A stretch of 40,600 nt of DNA, taken from NCBI GenBank assembly GCA_902779505.1, contig CACZBZ010000002.1:1-40600 (forward strand), given 5' to 3'. Numbering within the stretch: the first letter of the stretch is position 1; every line of letters starts with the position of its first letter. The notes under the pieces are model-generated. The model saw only the letters and a list, made by a program, of their open reading frames with translations. It made no database searches and was not told the DNA's origin. The translations under genes were made by a program, and so were the position numbers. This stretch comes from an uncultured Lachnospiraceae bacterium. Its GTDB lineage: Bacteria > Bacillota > Clostridia > Lachnospirales > Lachnospiraceae. Below are positions 25,702 to 34,199 of the stretch, one piece after another.

Positions 25702-27351
25702 TTATGTTTTATTCCACACTTTCATTATAACATAAGTTTCTTTCCATACATTCCAAGAGAAGCCTTGTATTGATAAGAAGATTCTCCTCATCCTTGTAGA
25801 CTTGCTGTAAAAATGAAGGCCCTTACCCATCTCCAGCATTACATCAGGTATGCCCTCCACACGAACACTGGCATCCGCTTTCATCACCACTGTGATCAGG
25901 CCTCTGCGACCCGTGACTTCCGTTGCAAATACTTTGTGGGCTATCCCCTTAAGTCTTGTTATGGTCAGAAGATTCTTGGCGGGAGGAGGTATGGTACCGA
26001 ATCTGTCTTTCAATTCCTCTTCCATCTCTTCCACTTCATCGTCATCCGAAAGTGCGGATATTCTCTTATATATATCCAGCTTCTGAACTTCATTGACGAT
26101 ATAGTCTCCGGGAATAAATGCATCCACATCAAGATCTATCTTGGTATTGAATTCCGCTTCTCCGGCTGTTAAGCCCTTACGTGCCATCACTGCTTCATTA
26201 AGCATCTTACAATAGAGATCGTAGCCTACCGCTTCCATGTGACCGCTCTGTCTGTGTCCCAGCATATTACCGGCACCACGGATCTCCAGGTCTCGCATGG
26301 CAATCTTAAATCCACTTCCCAGTTCTGTGAATTCTCTGATTGCTTCCAGCCTCTTCTCTGCCACTTCCTTAAGCATCTTATCTCTTCGATACATCAAAAA
26401 AGCATAGGCAGTCCTTGTGGATCTTCCCACACGTCCTCGCAGCTGGTAGAGCTGTGACAATCCCATCTTATCGGAGTCATGAATTATGATGGTATTAACA
26501 TTGGAGATATCAAGTCCCGTCTCTATAATGGTCGTGGATACCAGTACGTCTATGTCTCCGTTAACAAAATCAATCATTATATCTTCAAGATCTTTTTTGT
26601 CCATCTGGCCGTGAGCATATTCAACATTGGCTTCCGGAACAAGTTCCTTTATTTTAGCCGTAGCATCGGCTATGGTGTTTACTCTGTTGTAGACATAGTA
26701 CACCTGTCCTCCTCTGGACAGTTCTCTTACTATAGCTTCCCTCACCATCTCTTCGTTGAATTCACATACGAAAGTCTGTATGGGCAGTCTCTCTGCGGGA
26801 GCTTCTTCCAGCACGCTCATATCTCTGATACCCACTAACGACATATGCAGTGTCCTTGGAATCGGAGTTGCCGTAAGGGTGAGAACATCCACGTTCTCTT
26901 TTATCTTCTTTATCTTTTCTTTGTGAGTAACTCCAAACCTCTGCTCTTCGTCTACCACAAGCAGTCCCAGATCTTTGTATTCCACATCATTGGAAAGAAG
27001 GCGGTGTGTTCCTATAACAATATCAACCATGCCTTTTTTTAATTCTTCGATTATCTTCTTCTGTTCGGCACTTGTCTTGAATCTGGAAAGAAGTTCAATC
27101 CTTACAGGGAAGTTCTTCATCCTCTGAACAAAGGTTGAATAATGCTGATTGGCAAGTATGGTAGTGGGCACAAGCACGGCTACCTGCTTGCTCTCGGATA
27201 CTGCCTTAAAAGCAGCACGCAGGGCAATCTCTGTCTTGCCGTAACCTACATCGCCGCAGATCAGACGATCCATGATCTTGTCACTTTCCATATCCCTCTT
27301 TGTATCTTCAACCGCTGCCAACTGGTCTTCCGTCTCCTCATAAGGAAACAT
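25702..27351 (-). CDS. mfd: Mfd fragment, translocase part
   Basis: A 549-residue reading frame from an internal ATG. It holds the superfamily 2 helicase motor: Walker A in CGDVGYGKTE, DEEQRFG, TATPIPRTL, VSTTIIETGLDI and QLRGRVGR, then the RAGNMLG/TRG region and the C-terminal domain. The final 33 or so residues after HFYSK are out of frame. The conserved FPYEET start of the frame is mid-gene in intact homologues, so this is not a natural start. Confidence 0.88.
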   Translation of the reverse strand: MFPYEETEDQLAAVEDTKRDMESDKIMDRLICGDVGYGKTEIALRAAFKAVSESKQVAVLVPTTILANQHYSTFVQRMKNFPVRIELLSRFKTSAEQKKIIEELKKGMVDIVIGTHRLLSNDVEYKDLGLLVVDEEQRFGVTHKEKIKKIKENVDVLTLTATPIPRTLHMSLVGIRDMSVLEEAPAERLPIQTFVCEFNEEMVREAIVRELSRGGQVYYVYNRVNTIADATAKIKELVPEANVEYAHGQMDKKDLEDIMIDFVNGDIDVLVSTTIIETGLDISNVNTIIIHDSDKMGLSQLYQLRGRVGRSTRTAYAFLMYRRDKMLKEVAEKRLEAIREFTELGSGFKIAMRDLEIRGAGNMLGHRQSGHMEAVGYDLYCKMLNEAVMARKGLTAGEAEFNTKIDLDVDAFIPGDYIVNEVQKLDIYKRISALSDDDEVEEMEEELKDRFGTIPPPAKNLLTITRLKGIAHKVFATEVTGRRGLITVVMKADASVRVEGIPDVMLEMGKGLHFYSKSTRMRRIFLSIQGFSWNVWKETYVIMKVWNKT

Positions 27352-29156
27352 TTCCTCGAATTCCTTCTGCCATACTCATCCGCCACCAGTTCAATGGCTT
27401 CTTTAACCTTTGATTTTGTATTGACCCATTCCTTGGAGCCAAGCTTGCTTAACTTAGGCTTTTTGGCTGTATCCGCTGCGGCATATTTCTGTAATACTTC
27501 CAGATTGGAGGGAAGCAGAAAGAGTACACCTTTGTCTCTGTATTCTATCTTCAGACAGTCTTTTATTACACCTTCGGTCTCTATTTTTTCTATTCCCGCA
27601 TACATTCCCAGACCGTAATGTTCATGAACAACATAATCTCCCGGTCTTAACTCACCAAAGTCCTTTATTACTCCGGCTTGTGTTTTTTTGCTTTTTCTCT
27701 TTTTATGTGTATCTGTTCCGAATATATCGCTTTCGGATATTACCACGTATTTAAGCAGAGGATACTCAAACCCTTTAAGGGCATTTCCATACATACATGT
27801 AATCTCGCCGGGGATCAGTTCCCTTGCCTGATCATCCGAGTATATGGCCAGAAGGTCATCGTTTGTCAGTTCTTCCGCAAGTCTTTTTGCTCTTGTTCTG
27901 GAAGCGGACAAAAGAAGAATTCTGTAGCCTCTTTTCTTATACAGGGCCAGATCTTTTTCCAACAGCTCGACATGATTCTTGTAGGGTGCAAGCTGTTTGG
28001 TCATGATACTTGTCTTGTATGTGGGCTTGAGGAGCACTCCTTTCTCCTCAAGAGTGGATATCTGTATAACCGGAAGATTGCAGCCTCCCAGAACTTCATC
28101 CGCGTTCTTGAGTATGTCTGTCTGTCCCGGCAGCATATATCCTTTGGCAAGACGATTGGTCGCACTGTCCCCAAATTCAAAAGAGACCGCATCTGCATGT
28201 CCTTTTATCCTTACGGGCTCATCCAGCACCAATACGGTATTCTTTGCATCAAAATAATCGGTCAACAGTCCTGTCTCCGTATAGAAATAATTGATATATC
28301 CTTCAAGATTGACCATTCTTCCCAGTTCGGTCAGGTCTTCTCGGAGTGTCTTGCAGGCTGTTTCAACCCTATATGCCTCTTCGGTAAGGAATTCGGATCT
28401 GAATTTTTCGGACACTTTTGCTGCGTCCTTCTCGATACGTGCCAAACCTTCCGATAATCTGTCTTCATCGATTACCATTTCGGCCGCGGTAAATATATTC
28501 ACACTTTCAATTACTTCTATTGATTTTTGTGTGTCTATATCAAATGACCTTATGGATTCAACCTGATCTCCCCACAGCTCAATTCTGTAAGGATTCTCTT
28601 CCGTAAGATCGAATATATCTACTATACCGCCTCTTACGGAGAACTGACCGGGAGACTCTACCTGGTAGTTTCTTACATATCCCATGGACACCAGTCTCTT
28701 TGCCAGATCCTTTTCATCTACCGACGTTTTTTTGTCTATATGTACTACGCTGTTTTTATATATTTCTATAGGGAGTACCGGAGTCATAAGGGCAGCAAAT
28801 GTTGTTACAAGGGTAACGGGTACCCCTGCCGCAATCCTTTTTAAAGCCTTTATTCTCTCCTCTGTCAGTCTGTTGTTTTGAATATCTGCCTGATAGAATA
28901 TCAGGTCCTTTGCGGGATATGAATATACGGATCTTTCGTAGAGGCGCAGATCGCTCAGAATCTCCTGAACTCTTTGCTCACTGTAAGTAACGATGATCCT
29001 GTTGGCAAGACCATCGCTCAGTGCTTCTATCATGTTAATCTTCTGGGAATCTGTACAGCCGGATATGGATATGACCGGTGACTGTTTTTTTCTTAGCTGT
29101 TCTTCAATTTCTTCGTAAGGAGCCCACTCTTTAAGGGGCATGGTGATAGCATTCAT
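27261..29156 (-). CDS. mfd: Mfd fragment, N-terminal part
   Basis: A 631-residue reading frame holding the UvrB-like N-terminal region (QFSVRGGIVDIFDLTEENPYRIELWGDQ near residues 170-200, described by its RGGIVDIF core), and the RNA-polymerase-interacting domain (FGELRPGDYVVHEHYGLGMY near 525). The last 28 residues after VADEY are out of frame and unlike any Mfd. Translation from ATG 29156 would give a protein without the translocase motor. Confidence 0.88.
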   Translation of the reverse strand: MNAITMPLKEWAPYEEIEEQLRKKQSPVISISGCTDSQKINMIEALSDGLANRIIVTYSEQRVQEILSDLRLYERSVYSYPAKDLIFYQADIQNNRLTEERIKALKRIAAGVPVTLVTTFAALMTPVLPIEIYKNSVVHIDKKTSVDEKDLAKRLVSMGYVRNYQVESPGQFSVRGGIVDIFDLTEENPYRIELWGDQVESIRSFDIDTQKSIEVIESVNIFTAAEMVIDEDRLSEGLARIEKDAAKVSEKFRSEFLTEEAYRVETACKTLREDLTELGRMVNLEGYINYFYTETGLLTDYFDAKNTVLVLDEPVRIKGHADAVSFEFGDSATNRLAKGYMLPGQTDILKNADEVLGGCNLPVIQISTLEEKGVLLKPTYKTSIMTKQLAPYKNHVELLEKDLALYKKRGYRILLLSASRTRAKRLAEELTNDDLLAIYSDDQARELIPGEITCMYGNALKGFEYPLLKYVVISESDIFGTDTHKKRKSKKTQAGVIKDFGELRPGDYVVHEHYGLGMYAGIEKIETEGVIKDCLKIEYRDKGVLFLLPSNLEVLQKYAAADTAKKPKLSKLGSKEWVNTKSKVKEAIELVADEYGRRNSRKCFLMRRRKTSWQRLKIQRGIWKVTRSWIV

Positions 29157-29199
29157 AAATAAACCGACTATTCTGTTTTTGATCCGTTAGTGAGATTTG

Positions 29200-29760
29200 T
29201 CAATTGAATTTATTCATAGCCTCATCTGTCTCATCACGTACAAGCAAGTCTATGGCGGAAAGCACCCTGTCGAGGCTTTCATCTATCAGTTTTTTATCTT
29301 CTTCGTCAAAATGTCCCAATACATAATCTGCCAGGTCCATACGGGAAGGCTTTTCTCCCACTCCGACCTTGATACGCTTGAAGACATCCGTGCCGGTGTG
29401 CTTGATAATATTCTTGATACCGTTATGTCCTCCAGCGCTTCCCTTGGGACGAATGCGCAATTTTCCCACAGGCAGACTTATATCATCGTAGAGAACTATA
29501 AGATCATCCTCCGGAGAGAGCTTGTAGTAGTCAAGAACTTCTCTCACGGCTTCGCCGCTGAGGTTCATAAATGTAAGAGGCTTTACCAGCACAACTTTTT
29601 CACCGTTTATGAATCCCTTGCCAATCATGGATTTGTGCTTTTTCTCCATAACAGCGATGTTATGACTTTCCGCTATCCTGTCAATACACATGAATCCTAC
29701 GTTGTGACGTGTGCCTTCATATTCTTTTGTTGGGTTACCTAATCCTACTATAATGTGCAT
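29200..29760 (-). CDS. pth: Peptidyl-tRNA hydrolase
   Basis: A 186-residue cytoplasmic enzyme that cleaves peptidyl-tRNA released from stalled ribosomes. The family N-terminus MHIIVGLGNPTKEYEGTRHNVGF includes the catalytic His; KPLTFMNLSGEAV and the GSAGGHNGIKNI substrate loop follow. The frame is open upstream, but ATG 29760 gives the universal start (xIVGLGNP). This ATG has no ribosome-binding site at normal distance; GGGGAA is 18 bases away and forms part of a stem-loop. TATACT lies 7-12 bases before the ATG, so a leaderless transcript is conceivable. mfd follows 43 bp downstream. Confidence 0.95.
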   Translation of the reverse strand: MHIIVGLGNPTKEYEGTRHNVGFMCIDRIAESHNIAVMEKKHKSMIGKGFINGEKVVLVKPLTFMNLSGEAVREVLDYYKLSPEDDLIVLYDDISLPVGKLRIRPKGSAGGHNGIKNIIKHTGTDVFKRIKVGVGEKPSRMDLADYVLGHFDEEDKKLIDESLDRVLSAIDLLVRDETDEAMNKFN

Positions 29761-29774
29761 GGTTTTAGTATAAC

Positions 29775-29823
29775 ATAATTCCCCTGCTGCGCCATCCATG
29801 GCGCAGCTTTTTCGGGGAATTAT
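29775..29823. other. Nested 49-bp inverted repeat in the pth leader
   Basis: Outer arms ATAATTCCCC / GGGGAATTAT (10 bp, perfect) enclose inner arms GCTGCGCCA / TGGCGCAGC (9 bp, perfect), with loop TGGA and a small asymmetric bulge of A residues. A second hairpin, CCAACA-TCCT-TGTTGG, follows at 29827-29842. There is no T-run, so this is not a standard terminator. It may be an RNA leader structure for pth or a small palindromic element; nothing distinguishes these here. Confidence 0.8.
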
Positions 29824-29847
29824 TATCCAACATCCTTGTTGGAACAC

Positions 29848-29867
29848 AATTCACCTCAATTCACCTC
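29848..29867. repeat. Two 10-bp direct repeats
   Basis: CAATTCACCT occurs twice without a gap between the hairpins upstream of pth and the glgD terminator. Confidence 0.8.
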
Positions 29868-29898
29868 AAAATAAGAAGACTGCGGTTTTGCCGCAGCC
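29867..29898 (-). terminator. Terminator of glgC-glgD
   Basis: Minus strand: CTGCGG-CAAAA-CCGCAG followed by TCTTCTTATTTT, 27 bases after the glgD stop. Confidence 0.75.
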
Positions 29899-29924
29899 CT
29901 CTCAATCCCCCATTATGTAGTTTT

Positions 29925-31043
29925 CTACATTACAAATCTTTCGCTGTTCTCAACTACTATCTCGATACCGTTCTCGCCCTTATGATAAGAGTTAGCCTTC
30001 ATGGTACTTCCGGTCTCGACTATACAGTTCTCAATATATGAGTTGTCGCCGATGTAGACATCATTGAGAATGATTGAATTCTTGATGGTACAGTTGTTAC
30101 CGATAAATGCTTTACGGAATACCACCGAATCCTCTACTGTTCCGTTAACAATTGTTCCGGAGCTGATAAGACTGTTGGAAATATGAGCTCCCGGATTGTA
30201 TTTTGCCGGAGGAAGGTCATCCACCTTTGAATAAATATCGGGATATTGCTTAAAGAAGTAGTCTCTTATCTCAGACTTAAGGAAATCCATGTTTGCACTG
30301 AAATAATCATCCACAGATGCAATGTTCTTCCAGTATTCCTTCATCTTGTAACCGAATATTCTCTTCTGATCCTTGTATCTGATAAGAATATCCCTTACGA
30401 AATCATATCTGTCTTCTTCCGCACATCTCTCTATCATCTCTATAAGAAGTCTTCTTCTTATAACGTAGATACCGCAAGAGATTGTATTTGATTTAGCCAC
30501 TACGGGTTTTTCTTCGAAGTCCATTATCTGGCACTCTTCATTCATCTTTACGGTACCGTAGCGGTCTATATCAACCCTTGCATCCATGTCCTTGCATACA
30601 ACGGTTATATCTGCCTTCTTCTCAATATGGAATTCCAATACCTTATTGTAATCCAGCTTGTATACACAGTCCGAAGAACAGATAACAACATAGGGTTCAT
30701 GACTGGACTTCAGATATTCCAGATTCTGATTGATGGCATCTGCTGTTCCTCTGTACCAGTAGCTGTTCTCAGCCGTAAGCGCCGGTGTGAAAACAAAGAG
30801 TCCGCCCTGCTTACGTCCGAAGTCCCACCATTTTGAAGAACTGAGGTGCTCATTAAGGCTTCTTGCGTTGTACTGTGTAAAAACGGCAACCTTCTGAATA
30901 TGAGAATTGGACATATTACTCAATGCAAAGTCGATTGCTCTGTAACTTCCTGCTATTGGCATTGCACCAATGGCACGCTTCTGAGATAACTCTTTCATAC
31001 GGTGGTTATTTCCACCTGCTAATATAATTCCTATCGCTCTCAT
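29925..31043 (-). CDS. glgD: Glucose-1-phosphate adenylyltransferase, GlgD (regulatory) subunit
   Basis: A 372-residue relative of GlgC that pairs with it in many Firmicutes and is thought to modify its activity. The pyrophosphorylase start is altered to LAGGNNHRMKELSQKRAIGA, lacking the GxGxR(L) catalytic signature seen in GlgC, as expected for GlgD. FALSNMSNSHIQKV and a C-terminal left-handed beta-helix (NNCTIKNSIILNDVYIGDNS) follow. Its ATG overlaps the glgC stop by 1 bp. Confidence 0.94.
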   Translation of the reverse strand: MRAIGIILAGGNNHRMKELSQKRAIGAMPIAGSYRAIDFALSNMSNSHIQKVAVFTQYNARSLNEHLSSSKWWDFGRKQGGLFVFTPALTAENSYWYRGTADAINQNLEYLKSSHEPYVVICSSDCVYKLDYNKVLEFHIEKKADITVVCKDMDARVDIDRYGTVKMNEECQIMDFEEKPVVAKSNTISCGIYVIRRRLLIEMIERCAEEDRYDFVRDILIRYKDQKRIFGYKMKEYWKNIASVDDYFSANMDFLKSEIRDYFFKQYPDIYSKVDDLPPAKYNPGAHISNSLISSGTIVNGTVEDSVVFRKAFIGNNCTIKNSIILNDVYIGDNSYIENCIVETGSTMKANSYHKGENGIEIVVENSERFVM

Positions 31044-32314
31044 TATTCTTCACCTGCCTTATTCAAAGTCTTACCGCTGGGGAGTTCGTTATTCTGATAA
31101 TCCGACTCATCAGTTACTCCAAATATGCAGGCATTCTTTCCTACCGTTATTCCCTCGGGTATAACGCTCTTTTCCCCTATACATACCAGTCCGTGATTGT
31201 AGATGTGAGGATCGGTCTCGTTTTCCGCTTCATCGCCTATACCGAAGCGACTTCCGTTACCAATATGAACATCTTCTGCAACAATAGTCTTGTTTAACTC
31301 GCAGTCTACTCCGATGACACTGTGATTCATAATGATTGAATCTCTGACCACCGTTCCTTTTCCTATGGTTACACCGCAACCGATAACCGAATTGTATACT
31401 TCTCCGTATATTTCGGTGCCTTCACCTATGATGCTCTTCTCAACCTTACTGGTGGAAGCAAAATACTGAGGAGGAAGAGCCTCGCTCTTGGTATATATCT
31501 TCCAGTATTCCTCATAGAGGTTGAACTCGGGTACTATGTCTATAAGTTCCATATTGGCTTCCCAATATGAATTGAGAGTTCCTACATCTTTCCAATAACC
31601 TGTGAATTCATAGGCATACAAAGGAGCACCCTTTTTATGACAATATGGAATAACGTGCTTACCAAAATCAAGATTGGGCTGATCTGCCTCAGCGGTAAGC
31701 GCTTCCTTAAGGGTTTTCCAATTGAATATATATATACCCATTGAAGCCAGGTTACTTCTCGGATTCTCGGGTTTTTCTTCAAAGTCTGTAATCTTGCGAT
31801 TCTCGTCTGTAATCATGATTCCGAATCGCTTGGCCTCTTCCATTGGAACAGGCATAACGGCTATTGTACATTCAGCCTTGTTCTGCTTATGGAAATCAAG
31901 CATAACCTCGTAGTCCATCTTGTAGATGTGGTCGCCTGAAAGAATAAGCACATATTCAGGATTAAAGCTGTCAATATAGTCCACATTCTGATATATGGCA
32001 TTAGCCGTACCTGTGTACCATTCGGTACTTGATATCTTCTCGTATGGAGGAAGTACGGTAACACCACCGATATTACGGTCCAAATCCCAAGGGATTCCGA
32101 TACCGATATGAGTATTCAGACGTAACGGCTGATACTGTGTAAGTACACCGACCGTGTCTACCCCCGAATTAATACAGTTACTGAGTGGAAAATCGATGAT
32201 TCTGTACTTACCACCGAATGACACCGCAGGCTTTGCTACCTTGGATGTCAAAACTCCCAGCCTGCTGCCCTGTCCACCTGCAAGCAGCATAGCTATCATT
32301 TCCTTCTTAATCAT
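31043..32314 (-). CDS. glgC: Glucose-1-phosphate adenylyltransferase, catalytic subunit
   Basis: A 423-residue enzyme that makes ADP-glucose from glucose-1-phosphate and ATP, the committed step of glycogen synthesis. The nucleotide-binding start is [34 protein letters not shown] (core GGQGSRLG near residue 13), followed by the catalytic-Asp motif [11 protein letters not shown] and the sugar-phosphate block [11 protein letters not shown], then a C-terminal beta-helix. ATG 32314 lies after GGGGTGA. It is divergent from murC and has a strong promoter. Confidence 0.96.
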   Translation of the reverse strand: MIKKEMIAMLLAGGQGSRLGVLTSKVAKPAVSFGGKYRIIDFPLSNCINSGVDTVGVLTQYQPLRLNTHIGIGIPWDLDRNIGGVTVLPPYEKISSTEWYTGTANAIYQNVDYIDSFNPEYVLILSGDHIYKMDYEVMLDFHKQNKAECTIAVMPVPMEEAKRFGIMITDENRKITDFEEKPENPRSNLASMGIYIFNWKTLKEALTAEADQPNLDFGKHVIPYCHKKGAPLYAYEFTGYWKDVGTLNSYWEANMELIDIVPEFNLYEEYWKIYTKSEALPPQYFASTSKVEKSIIGEGTEIYGEVYNSVIGCGVTIGKGTVVRDSIIMNHSVIGVDCELNKTIVAEDVHIGNGSRFGIGDEAENETDPHIYNHGLVCIGEKSVIPEGITVGKNACIFGVTDESDYQNNELPSGKTLNKAGEE

Positions 32315-32361
32315 ACATATTCACCCCTATGCCTCTATTCCTTGCGGAAAATTGTATGTAA

Positions 32362-32390
32362 ATTATAGCACAACAACATCGAAATGTTAA
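32362..32390 (-). promoter_or_regulatory. Sigma-A promoter of glgC-glgD
   Basis: Minus strand: TTAACA (32385-32390), 17 bp, TATAAT (32362-32367), with TGC directly before the -10. Five of six and six of six matches, so a strong promoter. The leader is about 40 bases. Confidence 0.8.
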
Positions 32391-32457
32391 TATTATTTAC
32401 AAAAACTCGGTAAATTTTACAAATTTTTTGTTTAATTTAACTAGTACGTCACTTTCA

Positions 32458-32486
32458 TTGTTTTTTTATCCCATTTGAGCTAATAT
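32458..32486 (+). promoter_or_regulatory. Sigma-A promoter of murC
   Basis: TTGTTT (32458-32463), 17 bp, TAATAT (32481-32486). Transcription would start near 32493, leaving a leader of about 80 bases. Confidence 0.6.
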
Positions 32487-32575
32487 TGTAGTCATAGGAT
32501 GATTCTATTGTGTCAGGCAGTTAAAAGTCTCTCTTAAGCGGACTTTTGGCTTGTATCCGGGCAGAAAGGAAAGTT

Positions 32576-33952
32576 ATGTATCAGATTGATTTTGATAAGC
32601 CTATACATGTTTATTTTTGTGGCATTGGCGGTATCAGTATGAGCGGTCTCGCCGAGATACTTTTAAGCCGTAATTTTACGGTATCGGGTTCTGATATGAA
32701 GGCTACGGCACTTACCGACAGTCTTGAAGAAAAAGGAATTCAGGTCTATATAGGACAGCATGCATCCAATATTACGGATGATATTGACCTTTTCGTATAT
32801 ACAGCTGCCATCAATAAAGACAATCCGGAATGGGTTGCCATGCAGGAAAAGAAGATTCCCAGTCTTTCCAGAGCTGAACTTCTTGGAGAGATAATGAAAA
32901 ACTTCAACCTTCCCATCGCTATATCGGGAACTCATGGCAAGACCACCACAACTTCCATGGTATCCGAGATACTCCTCTGGGATGATGACGATCCCACTCT
33001 TACAATAGGAGGTATTCTTAAGAGTATCGGCGGCAATATCCGTATAGGACATTCCGATTATTTTGTTGCCGAAGCCTGTGAATATACCAACAGCTTCCTC
33101 AACTTTTTCCCTAAGATCTCAGTTATTTTAAATATAGAAGAAGATCATCTTGATTTCTTCAAGGACATCAATGATATAAGGGCGTCCTTCAGGAAGTTCG
33201 CCGAGCTTTTACCCGCCGACGGTTCTCTTATCATCAACGGTGACATTGAGAACAGGGGAGAAATCACAAAGGGACTGCCCTGCAAGATCCTTACTTATGG
33301 CTTGGATTCAAAATATGATTACTACGCAAGTGATATTAAATATGATGAGTTGGGACATCCTTCTTATACGCTCCACTGTCCGGAGGGTGAATATGAGATC
33401 AAGCTTTCGGTACCGGGCATCCACAACGTAGCCAATTCAATGGCCGCCATATGTGTTGCGGATGTATGCGGAATAGAAAAAGGAACCTCCATTGCCGCTT
33501 TGAGAGCCTTTACAGGAACTGACAGACGTTTTGAACTCAAGGGTAAGATTGGCGGAATGACCATTATTGATGATTACGCTCATCATCCCACAGAGATAAA
33601 CGCAACCCTTACTGCAGCTAAGAACTATCCTCATAGCAGACTGATAGTTGCTTTCCAGCCTCATACATATACAAGAACACAGGCTTTCTTAAAGGATTTC
33701 GCCAATGTTCTCAGTCAGGCTGACGTAGTTATCCTATCGGATATCTATGCTGCAAGAGAAAAGAATACAATCGGAATCAGTTCCAGAGATCTGCAGGAAG
33801 AGATCCTGAAACTGGGAACCAGTTGCCATTATTTCCCTACTTTTGACGAAATAGAAAATTTTATTTTAGAAAATTGTTCCTCAGGTGATTTGTTAATAAC
33901 TATGGGGGCCGGAGATATAGTAAAAGTGGGCGAAAGCATACTTGGTATATAG
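32576..33952 (+). CDS. murC: UDP-N-acetylmuramate--L-alanine ligase
   Basis: A 458-residue Mur ligase that adds the first amino acid to UDP-MurNAc. The N-terminal UDP-binding loop is FCGIGGISMSGLAEIL, the ATP loop is ISGTHGKTTTTSMV near residue 122, YTNSFLNFFPKISVILNIEEDHLDFF contains the magnesium-binding region (core NIEEDHLDFF), and the C-terminal domain has DDYAHHPTEINATL and VAFQPHTYTR, specific to MurC. ATG 32576 is chosen over the open upstream extension because AGAAAGGAAAG precedes it and the family N-terminus follows. It is apart from murF and ddl, on the other strand. Confidence 0.96.
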   Translation: MYQIDFDKPIHVYFCGIGGISMSGLAEILLSRNFTVSGSDMKATALTDSLEEKGIQVYIGQHASNITDDIDLFVYTAAINKDNPEWVAMQEKKIPSLSRAELLGEIMKNFNLPIAISGTHGKTTTTSMVSEILLWDDDDPTLTIGGILKSIGGNIRIGHSDYFVAEACEYTNSFLNFFPKISVILNIEEDHLDFFKDINDIRASFRKFAELLPADGSLIINGDIENRGEITKGLPCKILTYGLDSKYDYYASDIKYDELGHPSYTLHCPEGEYEIKLSVPGIHNVANSMAAICVADVCGIEKGTSIAALRAFTGTDRRFELKGKIGGMTIIDDYAHHPTEINATLTAAKNYPHSRLIVAFQPHTYTRTQAFLKDFANVLSQADVVILSDIYAAREKNTIGISSRDLQEEILKLGTSCHYFPTFDEIENFILENCSSGDLLITMGAGDIVKVGESILGI

Positions 33953-33960
33953 TTGTTCAC

Positions 33961-34014
33961 AATATCCACAAGATTTTGTATCGATTAGGATACGGGGTTT
34001 TGTGGATATTTTTG
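33961..34014 (+). terminator. Probable murC terminator hairpin
   Basis: AATATCCACAA (33961-33971) pairs with TTGTGGATATT (34000-34010), with an inner stem GTATC/GATAC, followed by TTTTG. The arms also resemble DnaA boxes, so the two readings compete. Confidence 0.55.
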
Positions 34015-34063
34015 TATCCGGCATTTCCCGTATTTACGGAATTTAGTCCCGGTGCAGTTCTCT

Positions 34064-34090
34064 TTTTCCACATTATCCACATTATCCACA
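34064..34090 (+). promoter_or_regulatory. Three abutting DnaA-box-like sites upstream of dnaD
   Basis: TTTTCCACA (34064-34072), TTATCCACA (34073-34081) and TTATCCACA (34082-34090) follow each other with no gap. The last two are exact matches to the DnaA-box consensus; the first differs by one base. Weaker sites are TTGTTCACA (33953-33961), ATATCCACA (33962-33970) and its reverse at 34001-34009, although the last two are also arms of a hairpin. Confidence 0.7.
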
Positions 34091-34138
34091 ATACCCGCAA
34101 AGCCCCTATTTTACTGGGTTTTAGAGCAATCTACCTAT

Positions 34139-34166
34139 TTGTTTTTAGTTTTCCTTGTGCTATAAT
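34139..34166 (+). promoter_or_regulatory. Promoter of dnaD-dnaI-prs
   Basis: TTGTTT (34139-34144), 16 bp, TATAAT (34161-34166) with TGTGC before it, an extended -10. Transcription would start near 34173. The DnaA-box triplet lies about 80-110 bases upstream of that point. Confidence 0.65.
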
Positions 34167-34199
34167 CCAGATACTGAATGAATTGGGACGGGAGAGTAT

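Larger units (their letters stand above)
25702..29156 (-). pseudogene. mfd: Transcription-repair coupling factor, disrupted by a deletion and a second frameshift
   Basis: Mfd releases stalled RNA polymerase and recruits UvrA. Pieces of a complete gene are here in order, but not in one frame. After VKEAIELVADE (minus strand, 27377-27375) the DNA jumps straight to WQKEFEEMFPYEET (from 27372). In other Mfd proteins about 20 residues (the LxKLYAxRxxxxGxxFxPDxx segment) lie between, so about 60 bp and the frame are missing. Near 25800 a second shift occurs: after HFYSK the used frame becomes unlike the family, while a neighbouring frame reads KDEENLLINTRLLLECMERN to a stop at 25709. No intact Mfd can be made as sequenced. 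It lies downstream of pth, the usual Firmicute order pth-mfd. Confidence 0.9.

Noticed and set aside
27261-27380. Programmed frameshift in mfd
   Set aside because: No slippery heptamer is seen and about 20 conserved residues are missing at the junction, so recoding could not restore a normal protein. A second shift near the 3' end also argues for damage or error.
33953-34199. Chromosomal replication origin
   Set aside because: DnaA boxes are present, but there is no dnaA-dnaN neighbourhood and no clear A+T-rich unwinding region of repeated 13-mers. Regulation or titration is more likely.
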